From Lewinella sp. LCG006 (GTDB taxonomy: Bacteria > Bacteroidota > Bacteroidia > Chitinophagales > Saprospiraceae): 64,000 nucleotides of DNA. Below the pieces are notes generated by a model. The model was not told the origin of the DNA, did no database searches, and was given only the letters and a program-made list of their open reading frames with translations. Where the stretch lies: NCBI RefSeq assembly GCF_040784935.1, contig NZ_CP160680.1:3380501-3444500 (forward strand). Reading direction: 5' to 3'. Both the position numbers and the translations under genes were made by a program. Below are positions 37,901 to 45,768 of the stretch, in pieces (the first letter of the stretch is position 1; every line of letters begins with the position of its first letter).

Positions 37901-39008
37901 CAATGCCAGCTTCTGGGGCCCTATCTGGCAACCTACTGCTGGATTTAGTACAGCCGATTTTTACAATACCAGCCAATTACTCCCTAGTGGCCTGGCTACT
38001 CCTTTACCCGCCAGCCAGGGCAATTTTGGGGGTATGTGGAGTGCCTATGTTGGTGGGCAGGTTTTTCGGGAAGGGATGATGAATGAATTGGTAAACACTA
38101 TTTTGCCCAATACGGGACAATACGAACTAAGCTTCAAAGTAGCCTGCCTTGGGGGCTATTTTACCAATCCTGAACTAAGTATTTGGGGCGTTAATGCCCC
38201 TGGTTTAGCCACCGGAGCCAGCCCAGTCAGCTTCAGTATGCCTACCAATGACGGCTTTTTTGGCGGGGCGAATAGTTTTGAATTTGCCACCTATCCATTT
38301 CCAAGCAATTGTGATGAGCAATTTGTTACCCTCACTTTTGTACTGAATTCCGCCGACCCAGGGTTTCCTGCTGCCGGGATTAATCACCTCTTTTTTACCC
38401 GCAAGGATGGAATGGCAGGAGGTGTTTATATCGCGCTGGATGATGTGTGCCTTCGTCCATTGCAGTGTTGCGAAAGTGAGACGGCTTTCACAAATGCGAT
38501 GAACGATTTTACCATCAATGTCAATGGTGCAACGACGACTGTGAGCAATCCCAGCCTGGCTGATTGTGATGAACTTAGTATTGCTTGGGGTGATGGACAG
38601 GTAGAACTCATCAATGCGAACCTGCTGCCGATAAGCCATGTGTATACGGGCTCCGGGCAGTACAATATTTGCATTGACGTTATGGAAGTTGCGGATGACG
38701 GTACGGTCTGTTTTAGCGATCAATACTGTAATATGATTAGTGAAACTTCCTTGGTACAATCAACTAATGAAGTAAAAGTCTTCCCTAACCCCACGGATGG
38801 ACTGACTACTGTGAAGTGGGAAGAAGCTGGTGGATTTACACAGGTTTCAATAATGGACGTCAATGGGCGTGTTTTAATTCAAGAAGCCCTTGATCCAAGT
38901 GATTATGTTATGCAAATTGATATGAGCCGTTTGTCCAGTGGTGTTTATCTCCTGCTACTCAGCACGAATACAGGAGAGCTCGTGAGCAAACGAATAGTTA
39001 GGCAATAA
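34953..39008 (+). CDS. Large T9SS cargo protein with delta-60/propeller-like repeats and PKD-like domain
   Basis: 1351 residues. Signal peptide MRFPFILMICLLLMAVSTVAAQ. Roughly residues 25-930 contain repeated units of the form GGYAFTGGS, DAFNDGFVIVGMV and TPTDQGYFITGG that resemble beta-propeller repeats found in Bacteroidota surface proteins. Around 965-1160 is a jelly-roll-like carbohydrate-binding candidate (NLIQNGNFEQGTP to GVYIALDDVCLRPL). Around 1180-1265 is a PKD-like domain (DELSIAWGDGQ, HVYTGSGQYNICIDV). The last 77 residues (VKVFPNPTDGLTTVKW to VSKRIVRQ) are a T9SS type A sorting domain. The domain calls in the middle are by pattern only. Predicted surface-exposed; substrate unknown. 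Confidence 0.88.
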   Translation: MRFPFILMICLLLMAVSTVAAQSTWENTFSKPDHDFRDYSITTAVDGSGDVVIAGTLHNKLTDERHIHVLRLNDKDGSVIFEFVYTATGNSWAKSITAFQDGSNTGYAITGYVDDGGVNRTVVLMLDENGVVTQTKVLEQLSATTNGMGLHIAATPDAFNDGFVIVGMVHEPLNGGDLRGPDKQSFCVKLDQNLGVVWEKYFDSNVGPLYTLDWDVANFVTPTDQGYFITGGKNGLTVIGQQRQGILALMLDGAGNQLWDASYYTGNSIDMGASAWYDQSNQKVYVLANISVSHHLGISVFDALTGALDASQSFEASSSNFELDKYGHTLVKSPYADHLTIQGRALDYSWSGGTNQGQIGFLVNYNLSAQSFGVHYLEPNNSAALNSISTFDPLIPEAISAWYYPQALVNLDALSGAMLSYWGGAGDDAGLLVRKFRHSSPDNYEFCEEGNSILLDVVNPVLGDPGVNLTESNPSAITASPGFADAPEATFLATNCQEMPPLPSMKTFDVTYQLEPDTLLNTMDLGVEVVQASNGNYFTIGHSVINGELEMVVARYGVDGTVLGPPQIWIHPSSTFLEVVEVEELRDAAGITTGLLVLLYEDNTGSDKMHLAKLDATGLLLWIKELSLGDPAVSEVQPYDFVLHGDLAVITGAATVGSTTKTFITTYDHVAMLSGCANVLDINPGSGAAHSGRVVVNREDELHYGIAGLLNNDLIYLEVEYDCSYFASNLALSYWVDNNNTTKDIPVEIIYQQSPLVLAIVGYQESSNRFFIQLGQLVSFYQYSGAEVVVNDAVVNPLNNSTVVVAGNLRANGNSTAFLAGIDLFDLISSNNGLQWSQTYNDAEYPESQVYDITPTADGGYAFTGGSIQKDRPSTGFGRLNYFDTWLVKTDGQGGLGNCDCSAPIAWNFSSGGGTGAPTVFNGLTSLAAVAATTTQHGLHDAEYVCDRYCPMPDPEPFCTEDNLIQNGNFEQGTPTPSDEDITNASFWGPIWQPTAGFSTADFYNTSQLLPSGLATPLPASQGNFGGMWSAYVGGQVFREGMMNELVNTILPNTGQYELSFKVACLGGYFTNPELSIWGVNAPGLATGASPVSFSMPTNDGFFGGANSFEFATYPFPSNCDEQFVTLTFVLNSADPGFPAAGINHLFFTRKDGMAGGVYIALDDVCLRPLQCCESETAFTNAMNDFTINVNGATTTVSNPSLADCDELSIAWGDGQVELINANLLPISHVYTGSGQYNICIDVMEVADDGTVCFSDQYCNMISETSLVQSTNEVKVFPNPTDGLTTVKWEEAGGFTQVSIMDVNGRVLIQEALDPSDYVMQIDMSRLSSGVYLLLLSTNTGELVSKRIVRQ

Positions 39009-39122
39009 GCTGTCTTAAGTTGATTGTCAAATTCCTTTATTGTGGACAGGCTAGAAAAGAAAACTGGATAAAACAGAATTGGAAAAATTGACTTATTTTC
39101 TAACACTTTTAAAACAGATTTT

Positions 39123-39590
39123 ATGAATTTCAAATTATTATTTTTAGCTTTTGTTGTTCTTTCAACGGTTGGATGTAAGAAAGACACTTTTGATAACTAC
39201 TTTACATCTGATGAAATAATTCAATTAGCTCAGGATTTAGCCCCTGAACAGACCGAGCTGACTACAGTGGAACGATTAGAATTTGATGAGACCGTAGATG
39301 AGGTAACACACGGTTTAATTTTTAAGTATTCTGGAATAAATGAAGAATCTTTAAACACAACCATTGCAATTCCACTAACTAATTCGGGAACAGTGTTTTC
39401 AATTTCTTCAACAGCTCAACTTATTTGTAAGAAAGTACAAGGTTGTACTGGATTCTGCGCTGTTAATAGATGGCTGAATTGTGAATGTTTTGATTCTGTA
39501 AATGGCAACTGTACAGCAATCAATGAAAATCATAACATTTCACCAGGACGTGTCCTTGATCCGTCTTTATCCGTCTCTATTTACCCGTGA
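39123..39590 (+). CDS. Small cysteine-rich putative lipoprotein
   Basis: 155 residues. The lipoprotein signal ends LSTVGC, with Cys18 lipidated, followed by KKD. Residues about 25-90 are acidic and helical in character (EIIQLAQDLAPEQTE). The last 55 residues carry a dense cysteine cluster (LICKKVQGC, GFCAVNRWLNCECFD, NGNC) suggesting a small disulfide-bonded or metal-binding knot. No family recognised. It follows the previous gene after 114 bp in which I see no terminator, so read-through is possible. Base composition is more AT-rich than that of the giant genes upstream. Confidence 0.7.
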   Translation: MNFKLLFLAFVVLSTVGCKKDTFDNYFTSDEIIQLAQDLAPEQTELTTVERLEFDETVDEVTHGLIFKYSGINEESLNTTIAIPLTNSGTVFSISSTAQLICKKVQGCTGFCAVNRWLNCECFDSVNGNCTAINENHNISPGRVLDPSLSVSIYP

Positions 39591-39761
39591 TAACGGAGTG
39601 CAGGGCAAAATTAATTTGCAGTGATTGAGGTTGATTTAAGTTATTTATTTACTGAATTCAATTTTAAATCACGATTGAATTGTTAGTTGGTGTTGTGGTT
39701 TTATGGTTTTGCCCTGTGCCTGTTTTTGACAATCTAATAGGAGAACCCGGTTGCGTCATAA

Positions 39762-39818
39762 TAGACTTGTTCTGCCAGGATCATTTCGAAGGTAAATTGC
39801 CCCGGTAGAACAAGTCTA
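39762..39818. repeat. Inverted repeat carrying a recurrent TAGACTTGTTC motif
   Basis: TAGACTTGTTCT (39762-39773) is perfectly complementary to AGAACAAGTCTA (39807-39818). The same TTAGACTTGTTC sequence occurs again at about 44355, after another gene end. It lies in the 286-bp gap between 39591 and 39876, which otherwise holds no feature I can support. It may be a terminator or a dispersed repeat. Confidence 0.5.
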
Positions 39819-39909
39819 ATGACTATGACTATAATGGCTCAATCTCGCCACTACGCATAGCCTGGCCGGAGTATGCTTGTACAAAATAATTTTTCAAACC
39901 CATCAGGAT

Positions 39910-41118
39910 ATGAAACCAATTTTCACTTTACTACTAAGCGCACTTTCTCTCAGCGCTTTCACCCAAACCTTCACCGTTTACACCGACCCTGCCGGTGATA
40001 ATTCTTTGCAAGCTATTGCTATTGATGAAGAAAATGACCGGATCTGGGTAGGCACCAATGCCACCACGACTGGCGAAACCATTGCTTTTTTTGAAGACGG
40101 GCAATGGACCAGGCTCAATGTCAATACCCTGGGCTTACTTTCGGGTAGGTTGGAGGATTTGATCGTTAATGAGGGTATTGTCGAAGCGTGCAGCTTTGGC
40201 GGTTTATCTCGCATCGACTGGGAGAACCAGACTTTTGAAACCTGGACAAGTGCGAATTCTGATTTGACCGTAGATCCCGTATTAGCACTGGCAAAAGATG
40301 TAGCGAATGATGTTCTTTACGTAGGCACAAGCAATGGCTTTGAACTACAGGCTTTTGATGGTCAAAATTGGACGGACTTAGAAGATATTGTAAATACCAG
40401 AACGGTAGCATACGATATGGTGAATCAGGTGCTTTGGGTAGGAACCCTGTCTAGAGGTCTTTTCAAGGTAGAAGATGGCACGATTACGAATTATATCTGG
40501 AGCAACTCAGCAATACCCAGCGGTGAAATTTATGACCTGGAAGTTGACCCCACGGGTAAAGTATGGATGGTCATAGCGGACAAAGGCCTCGTCTCTTTTG
40601 ATGGTACCAATTTTGCACAGTTTACAACTGAAAATTCGGATATCCATGACAATGATCCCACTTTAGTGACGGTTGATGCGGAAGGTTTGGTCTGGTTAGG
40701 TGGGTTTGATTACGGCGGGATAAGTGCGTATGATGGAACAACGTTTACAACCTACTTGTTATTCGACTCTGATCTGCCCACCAATAATATCCGCCAAATG
40801 AAGACTGCCGCTAATGGTGATCTGTGGATGGCCACCAGTTTGGGCTTGGTGCAATTGAGCACGGGACCTAATAGTGTTAGAGAAGTTCCTACCTTAAATT
40901 TTGGTATTTATCCCAATCCTGCTCAAGACAAGATAAGCGTTCTAGTGGATGACCAGATTCAGCAGGTAGAAATTTTGAACGTAAGTGGTCAGGTTCTTTG
41001 GCAAGCAGAAACACCCTCGCTACCTTTGGAAACGGCTTTCCTGCAGGAAGGTCTGTATTTTCTAAAAATCTATTCTAGTGAAGGTAAGGTTGGGGTGCGA
41101 AAGTTTATCAAAGAATAG
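39910..41118 (+). CDS. Propeller-repeat T9SS cargo protein
   Basis: 402 residues from the ATG at 39910; an upstream in-frame TTG at 39877 would only add a leader before the signal peptide MKPIFTLLLSALSLSAFTQ. Residues 20-325 contain repeated two-component-propeller units with the IWVGT, LYVGTSNGF, LWVGTLSRGLFK, KVWMVIADKGL, VWLGGFDYGGIS and LWMATSLGL strands typical of a seven-bladed beta-propeller. From about residue 329 (NFGIYPNPAQDKISV) to the end (VGVRKFIKE) there is a T9SS type A sorting domain. It is thus like the sensor part of the kinase at 22.8-25.9 kb, but exported as a free surface protein. The ligand is unknown. Confidence 0.9.
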   Translation: MKPIFTLLLSALSLSAFTQTFTVYTDPAGDNSLQAIAIDEENDRIWVGTNATTTGETIAFFEDGQWTRLNVNTLGLLSGRLEDLIVNEGIVEACSFGGLSRIDWENQTFETWTSANSDLTVDPVLALAKDVANDVLYVGTSNGFELQAFDGQNWTDLEDIVNTRTVAYDMVNQVLWVGTLSRGLFKVEDGTITNYIWSNSAIPSGEIYDLEVDPTGKVWMVIADKGLVSFDGTNFAQFTTENSDIHDNDPTLVTVDAEGLVWLGGFDYGGISAYDGTTFTTYLLFDSDLPTNNIRQMKTAANGDLWMATSLGLVQLSTGPNSVREVPTLNFGIYPNPAQDKISVLVDDQIQQVEILNVSGQVLWQAETPSLPLETAFLQEGLYFLKIYSSEGKVGVRKFIKE

Positions 41119-41133
41119 GCTATACTTAACAAA

Positions 41134-42093
41134 ATGATGAAATTCCGACTTTACTACCTCCTCCTCCCCCTCCTAATGGGCTGCTCCGCCAAATACCATA
41201 CTGTGGTTGACCAGGTATTGCCCGCGCGGGTTCCAGCTATTGCCCAGATGCGTAGCCTCACTTTAGTAGACCGTGCCCAGGAAGCTAACCTGGGAACACG
41301 GCTAGGAACCGGGGATCTTTACACCCAGGGCAATGTGCGGTTTTTGCAGACCTGTGCCAGCAAGCTGCCCGTGTCGGCGACGGTCTTCCCCAAAAGCCAG
41401 CGCGATGCCAATGCGGGCTCTCCAGCCCCTCGTTTGAACAGTGCCGAGGTGCGGGAGTTTGGCGGGGTGAGTGAAGGCTTGTTGTGCCTGGAGCAGTTGT
41501 TCCCACGAGAAATCCGCACCTACGAAACTTATGACAAGCACCAACTGGATGAGCAAGGCAAGGATTACTACATCCGCGCCGTGCGCGGCACCAAGAGCAT
41601 GACACTGAGTGCCTTGTGGCGCTTGTATGAGGTACGTACGGGCCGTGTAATCGTCGAATTGCCCTATTTGGCGGAAGAAGTCTTTGAAGCGGAAGGGCTG
41701 GATCAAACTTCTGTCAATACCAAGCTGGATACCCTCCATAACTTCCGTCCTGAGCAGTTGCAACAGCGATCGATGGAGATGTTTCTGGCGGATGTTTTGC
41801 CCACCCCCATCGAATCCAACTGGCTGTATTACCGCAAAGGCAGCAGCCTGATGGAGCGTTCTGCCGAGCTTTTGGAGGCCCGACGTTACCATGATGCGGT
41901 ACGATTGTTTGAGGCAAATGCCTCATCAATAGATCGTTTGAAGAAACCCGAGCGTGCGATCCTGAACTGGGCCACGGTCTTGTTCCTTGATGGCCAACGG
42001 CAGGAAGCGCTGGATAAAGCTTACGAAGGAATGAACCGCTATGGGAGTGGCGATTTTTCGGTATTTATTAAAAAAGTTCGTAGTTATGAGTGA
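41134..42093 (+). CDS. Putative lipoprotein, DUF6340-like with TPR-like tail
   Basis: 319 residues. The lipoprotein signal MMKFRLYYLLLPLLMGC places the lipidated Cys at 17, followed by SAKYHT. The middle has EYDxHxLDEQGKDYYIRA-type patterning and TLSALWRLYEVRTGRVI. The C-terminal 80 residues look like paired helices (SSLMERSAELLEARRYHDAV, AILNWATVLFLDGQRQEAL), as in TPR repeats. I recall similar Bacteroidota lipoproteins annotated DUF6340, but could not check this. The stop codon overlaps the start of the next gene (ATG at 42086), so both are translated together and probably act together in the envelope. Confidence 0.75.
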   Translation: MMKFRLYYLLLPLLMGCSAKYHTVVDQVLPARVPAIAQMRSLTLVDRAQEANLGTRLGTGDLYTQGNVRFLQTCASKLPVSATVFPKSQRDANAGSPAPRLNSAEVREFGGVSEGLLCLEQLFPREIRTYETYDKHQLDEQGKDYYIRAVRGTKSMTLSALWRLYEVRTGRVIVELPYLAEEVFEAEGLDQTSVNTKLDTLHNFRPEQLQQRSMEMFLADVLPTPIESNWLYYRKGSSLMERSAELLEARRYHDAVRLFEANASSIDRLKKPERAILNWATVLFLDGQRQEALDKAYEGMNRYGSGDFSVFIKKVRSYE

Positions 42094-44338
42094 GCATTGT
42101 TTAAGTAATATTCGCCTGGTAGCCCTGTTGGTGATTGGGCTTATTGGAAGCCTGGGTAAATTAGCTGCCCAGGTTAATATGCAGTTTACAGGTGCTCATA
42201 CGGGGCAGGTGACGGAAGCTTCCGTGGCACATGTTGAAGTGATGAACTTCACGGGCGTAGAAATTCATTACCATTTTAAAGGTTACATCTCTACCCCCGA
42301 CGGGCAGGAACTGCTGCGGGTAAAAAGCGAGTTGCTTAAACATCAACCAGGAAGTGCAAATTTTGTCGAAGAGCACCAGGGAAGTAGCTATAGCGAGTTG
42401 AATGTAGATCCTTTTAAGAACCTGAAGATCCAATTTGCTGCCCCCAATTGGCAAAACTATTCTGGCCCAGTAAATTTCCGGGCCGAACTGATTCACCCAT
42501 TAGATACGTTCTCCCTCATTGCGAGAACAGATCAGGCAGTACGGTTGAAAAATGGACAGTTTGTTGATGAAGAAGGGCGTTTTAGCACCGATCCCAACTT
42601 GGTCAAGCTAGCCATTGAGGTAGCTCACGATCAGCAGTTTGAAATTGACAGCTTGTTGGATTTTGTCAAACTGACCAATGCCAATCCCTATCCGCACTGC
42701 CTATCCGCACCTTTGGTGATCACCATTAAGCAAGGCCAAAAAGACATTTACCAATTGCAATACCAGCACCCCTGTATAGGTGTGGGAGAGCAGACACTGC
42801 GGCCGTCAGATTTTAAAGTACTGTTGGATGAGTATGCTTCTCGCAATCGACAAAAGCATATTGAGATTCACTTTCCACGTGGAGACTATACAGAAAGCAC
42901 ATCCGTCGAGGCAATACAGCATGCCCAATACACAGATACCAAGGAAACTTTTACCAGCCGTGCTTTAGGCTTGTCCTTTGATCACTTTGAATACGCCAAG
43001 GTGAGTGCTGTTCCTTTTCAAGAAGGCCCAACCTTGATTTTTGATGAGCAAGGAACGATTGTAGAAGTTGCCCCTCCTGCTTATCGGCCTTTTCTTTATG
43101 CCATGCCCATTGATTACCCACTAGGTTTTACGGTGGGGAGAGATGATGTTAATGGCAATTTCAGTGTAACTGTTTTTGATTGGAACAGCCTGTCGGCAGC
43201 AGAATGGGAAGCTTTTTTTGCAGGCGAGCAAAAGAAGGTGATCAAGCAGCAGGTGGGAAATGTTGAAATTTGGCAATCGCTTCCGCAGGAGCAGGTGATA
43301 AACGACCCTAAAGCTATTTTCCCTTACCAACGGTTCATGTTGGGCATACGGGATGGTAACCGTTTTCTTATGGCAGGGGTAACCAAAGTAATTGTTGATC
43401 GAGAACTGCCCAATTACTTTCCTCCAACCTTCTCGCTTGATGAAGTGGCTTTCTTTGCTTCGCTACGTTATCACGGGATAGGATTTCAGCCAGAGCTTGA
43501 TGCGTTGGGAAAGCTGGTGAAGCTAAAACCTTATGAAGCTGAAAAGCTTACGTCAACATTAGATCGCCAGGTGGTTTTTAATCGCTACAGCGCTTATGCT
43601 ACCTTGCCCAATTTGTCCGAGGAGGCTTACAGTGACCAGGATATTGCCGTACCCAGCCTTTCTACCCTTGATCGTCAGCTCGAAGAACGCCAGGAGTCAC
43701 GATTATTGCGCCTGCCTCCAATCACTAAAATTACGCCTGATTTTGATACCATCAGGCATTATGCTACTTACGAATGGGCAGAGGCTGACCTAACATTTGA
43801 GCACCGAACGTCGGCAAACCCTCCGATGAGTACACGGTTGTACGAGATGTTTGAAACCCTCTATTTTGACAATCGAGATTCCATTGTGTCCGTTACCATT
43901 TCCAAAGCCCCAATAGAGGCATCAGCGAAGCCGGGCTTGGTATCGGTAGCGATAGCTCCTTCGGTACTGCAGATGTCAGCGGTTTCCCAACAGCATATTT
44001 TTATTGATCATTTTATCAATAGTGATTTGACCGATGGACAACTCCTCGCCCTGGTAGCTTATGAATGTAGCAACCGAGCGCATAAACCTGCTGAATTCAA
44101 AAAGGTGACATTGGGCACTTGGAGCGTTTTTGCCAGCAATAGCCTGGTCAATCCCATGCGCCGCTTTGGTACAGGCAATATGGTTTTGGTAAAAACACCA
44201 AAACGTATCTACCGCATTGGGATTATCGGCGGCTTTGAGTCGGATATTCTCCCCTTCTTAAACAGTCTGGAAATCGAAGGGCAGCAACTGATATTTGAAT
44301 ACCAAGAAGATAGGGGAGTGGTGGTTAGGAAGAAATAA
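42086..44338 (+). CDS. Secreted protein of unknown function, coupled to the upstream lipoprotein
   Basis: 750 residues. The start at 42086 was chosen because it gives a signal peptide (NIRLVALLVIGLIGSLGKLAAQ) and overlaps the preceding stop by 8 bp; a further upstream in-frame ATG lies inside the previous gene. The N-terminal 150 residues are beta-rich (VEVMNFTGVEIHYHFKGYIS), reminiscent of presentation-type domains in Bacteroidota. The rest is mixed, with no motif I recognise. It has no T9SS type A tail, ending YQEDRGVVVRKK. Probably an envelope partner of the lipoprotein. Confidence 0.75.
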   Translation: MSEHCLSNIRLVALLVIGLIGSLGKLAAQVNMQFTGAHTGQVTEASVAHVEVMNFTGVEIHYHFKGYISTPDGQELLRVKSELLKHQPGSANFVEEHQGSSYSELNVDPFKNLKIQFAAPNWQNYSGPVNFRAELIHPLDTFSLIARTDQAVRLKNGQFVDEEGRFSTDPNLVKLAIEVAHDQQFEIDSLLDFVKLTNANPYPHCLSAPLVITIKQGQKDIYQLQYQHPCIGVGEQTLRPSDFKVLLDEYASRNRQKHIEIHFPRGDYTESTSVEAIQHAQYTDTKETFTSRALGLSFDHFEYAKVSAVPFQEGPTLIFDEQGTIVEVAPPAYRPFLYAMPIDYPLGFTVGRDDVNGNFSVTVFDWNSLSAAEWEAFFAGEQKKVIKQQVGNVEIWQSLPQEQVINDPKAIFPYQRFMLGIRDGNRFLMAGVTKVIVDRELPNYFPPTFSLDEVAFFASLRYHGIGFQPELDALGKLVKLKPYEAEKLTSTLDRQVVFNRYSAYATLPNLSEEAYSDQDIAVPSLSTLDRQLEERQESRLLRLPPITKITPDFDTIRHYATYEWAEADLTFEHRTSANPPMSTRLYEMFETLYFDNRDSIVSVTISKAPIEASAKPGLVSVAIAPSVLQMSAVSQQHIFIDHFINSDLTDGQLLALVAYECSNRAHKPAEFKKVTLGTWSVFASNSLVNPMRRFGTGNMVLVKTPKRIYRIGIIGGFESDILPFLNSLEIEGQQLIFEYQEDRGVVVRKK

Positions 44339-44786
44339 CAGCGTGTGAAAGTATTAGACTTGTTCATCAGGGGCCTACCCCGCTTGCTGCGGGGTCGCTA
44401 TGCTTCGCCCTACCCGCCTTCGCGGGTAGCCCCTCCTCTGCGTTCCGGGTCCAGGGGGCTGCGCAGCGCTAGTCCGGACTCAAAATCGGCAAACTGAGCA
44501 CTCGACATAGGCTACCCCTTCCTCCTAAAGACCATTAAACCAATCTTTTGGTTTGAGCACCCCGCACCCCGCACCTGAAAAGGTGTAAAAGTTGGAAAAG
44601 TGTAAGGGTGTAAGAGTTAGGCTAACCATCAATCGCCAACGGCTCAAGGTCGGATTCAGTGATATCGGAAGGAAGTCGGAAGCTTAAACCGCACCCCGCA
44701 CCCCGAAAGCCCAGTTGATATCTCATATACACGCTACCTGAAGGGCGCAAAGCTACCCGTATCCTTTACGGACTATAAAGACGCCC
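44339..44786. other. Intergenic region rich in dispersed repeats and hairpins
   Basis: No gene is visible. It contains TTAGACTTGTTC (about 44355), two perfect hairpins (ACCCCGC/GCGGGGT at 44377-44395 and CTACCCGC/GCGGGTAG at 44410-44429), a tract with AAAGGTGTAAAAG/GTGTAAGGGTGTAAG repeats, and short GGAAGTCGGAAG and CCGCACCCCGCACCCC repeats. The GGAAGTCGG word reappears around the insertion sequence at 50.7-52.8 kb. The hairpins could end transcription of both convergent gene sets. Confidence 0.6.
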
Positions 44787-45173
44787 TCAATTCATCATCA
44801 CCGTCGACTCCAATTGAAAGCGCGGCACCTGGGCGTAAAACTCCTCACCCGTCTCAGTACTCACCATGAGGTAGCGGCCTTCCATCGAACCTAGTGGGCT
44901 AGACAGTGGGCACCACGAGTCGTAGCTATGCACCTCGCCCGGTTCCAGCACGGGTTGTAGGCCGATGACGCCATCGCCTTCTACCTCCTGTATTTCGCCC
45001 ATGGAATTGGTGATCACCCAATGGCGGTAGAGCAACTGTACGGTATCTTTCCTACAGTTTTCAATGACAATGTGGTAGGAGAAAACGTATTGGTCTTCGG
45101 TGGGCTTGGAGTATGCTGCCTGATAACGGGCATAAACACTCACACGAATACCATTAGCGAGGAGAGATTCCAT
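44787..45173 (-). CDS. apaG: ApaG-domain protein
   Basis: 128 residues, the usual family length. It shows the ApaG/DUF525 fold signature: YVFSYHIVIENC, VQLLYRHWVITNSMG, EVEGDGVIGLQPVLEPGE and GSMEGRYLMV. ApaG proteins are small fibronectin-III-like cytoplasmic proteins linked to cobalt/magnesium phenotypes; their precise role is unsettled. It lies 11 bp downstream of gmk as the last gene of a yicC-gmk-apaG unit on the minus strand. Confidence 0.93.
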   Translation of the reverse strand: MESLLANGIRVSVYARYQAAYSKPTEDQYVFSYHIVIENCRKDTVQLLYRHWVITNSMGEIQEVEGDGVIGLQPVLEPGEVHSYDSWCPLSSPLGSMEGRYLMVSTETGEEFYAQVPRFQLESTVMMN

Positions 45174-45184
45174 AAGTTATGGAT

Positions 45185-45748
45185 TTACAAGTTTAAGAAA
45201 TCCCTGGTGACTTGTTCCGCTTCGGCCAGTGCCGTTGCCAGGTCATCATTGAGTAAGACGTAGTCGAAACTATGCTCGTAGGCCAGCTCTTCCGCGGCAC
45301 GGGCAATACGTTTGGCCAGACTCTCGGCACTTTCGGTATTGCGTTCCCGCAAACGGGAAAACAAAATCTCTTCGCTGGGAGGTTTCACAAAAACAACCAG
45401 CGATTCTTCCGGATAGGCCTTTTTGATGTTGGTAGCACCTTTCACTTCGATGTCGAAGATGATGTGTTTACCTTCTGCCCACAAGCGATCAACTTCACTG
45501 TGGAGGGTACCATAATAAAGGTTTTCGTAAACCTCTTCCCACTCCACAAAACCACCGGAGTCGATCGTCTTTACAAATTCCTCCTTGGTGATGAAATGAT
45601 AATCGTAGCCATCCCTTTCGTGAGGGCGTTGCCTGCGGGTAGTCGCTGAAATAGAAAAAGACAGCTCCGGAAAGGTCTCCAATAAATGATGAACGATCGT
45701 GGTTTTGCCTGCCCCGGAAGGAGCCGTGAAAATGAGCAGCTTAGACAT
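45185..45748 (-). CDS. gmk: Guanylate kinase
   Basis: 187 residues. It phosphorylates GMP to GDP with ATP in the cytoplasm. The P loop TAPSGAGKTT (Lys15) is at the N-terminus, followed by the GMP-binding ISATTRRQRPHERDGYDYHF segment and then EWEEVYENLYYG, IIFDIEVKGATNIK and RLRERNTESAESLAKRI. Length and motifs are those of a complete enzyme. It lies 20 bp after yicC and 11 bp before apaG, consistent with one operon. Confidence 0.97.
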   Translation of the reverse strand: MSKLLIFTAPSGAGKTTIVHHLLETFPELSFSISATTRRQRPHERDGYDYHFITKEEFVKTIDSGGFVEWEEVYENLYYGTLHSEVDRLWAEGKHIIFDIEVKGATNIKKAYPEESLVVFVKPPSEEILFSRLRERNTESAESLAKRIARAAEELAYEHSFDYVLLNDDLATALAEAEQVTRDFLNL

Positions 45749-45768
45749 GAGCTAAGTTTTTTTTGCCT

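Noticed and set aside
39877-39909. TTG at 39877 as start of the propeller protein
   Set aside because: It places 11 residues before a well-formed signal peptide; ATG 39910 is the better start.
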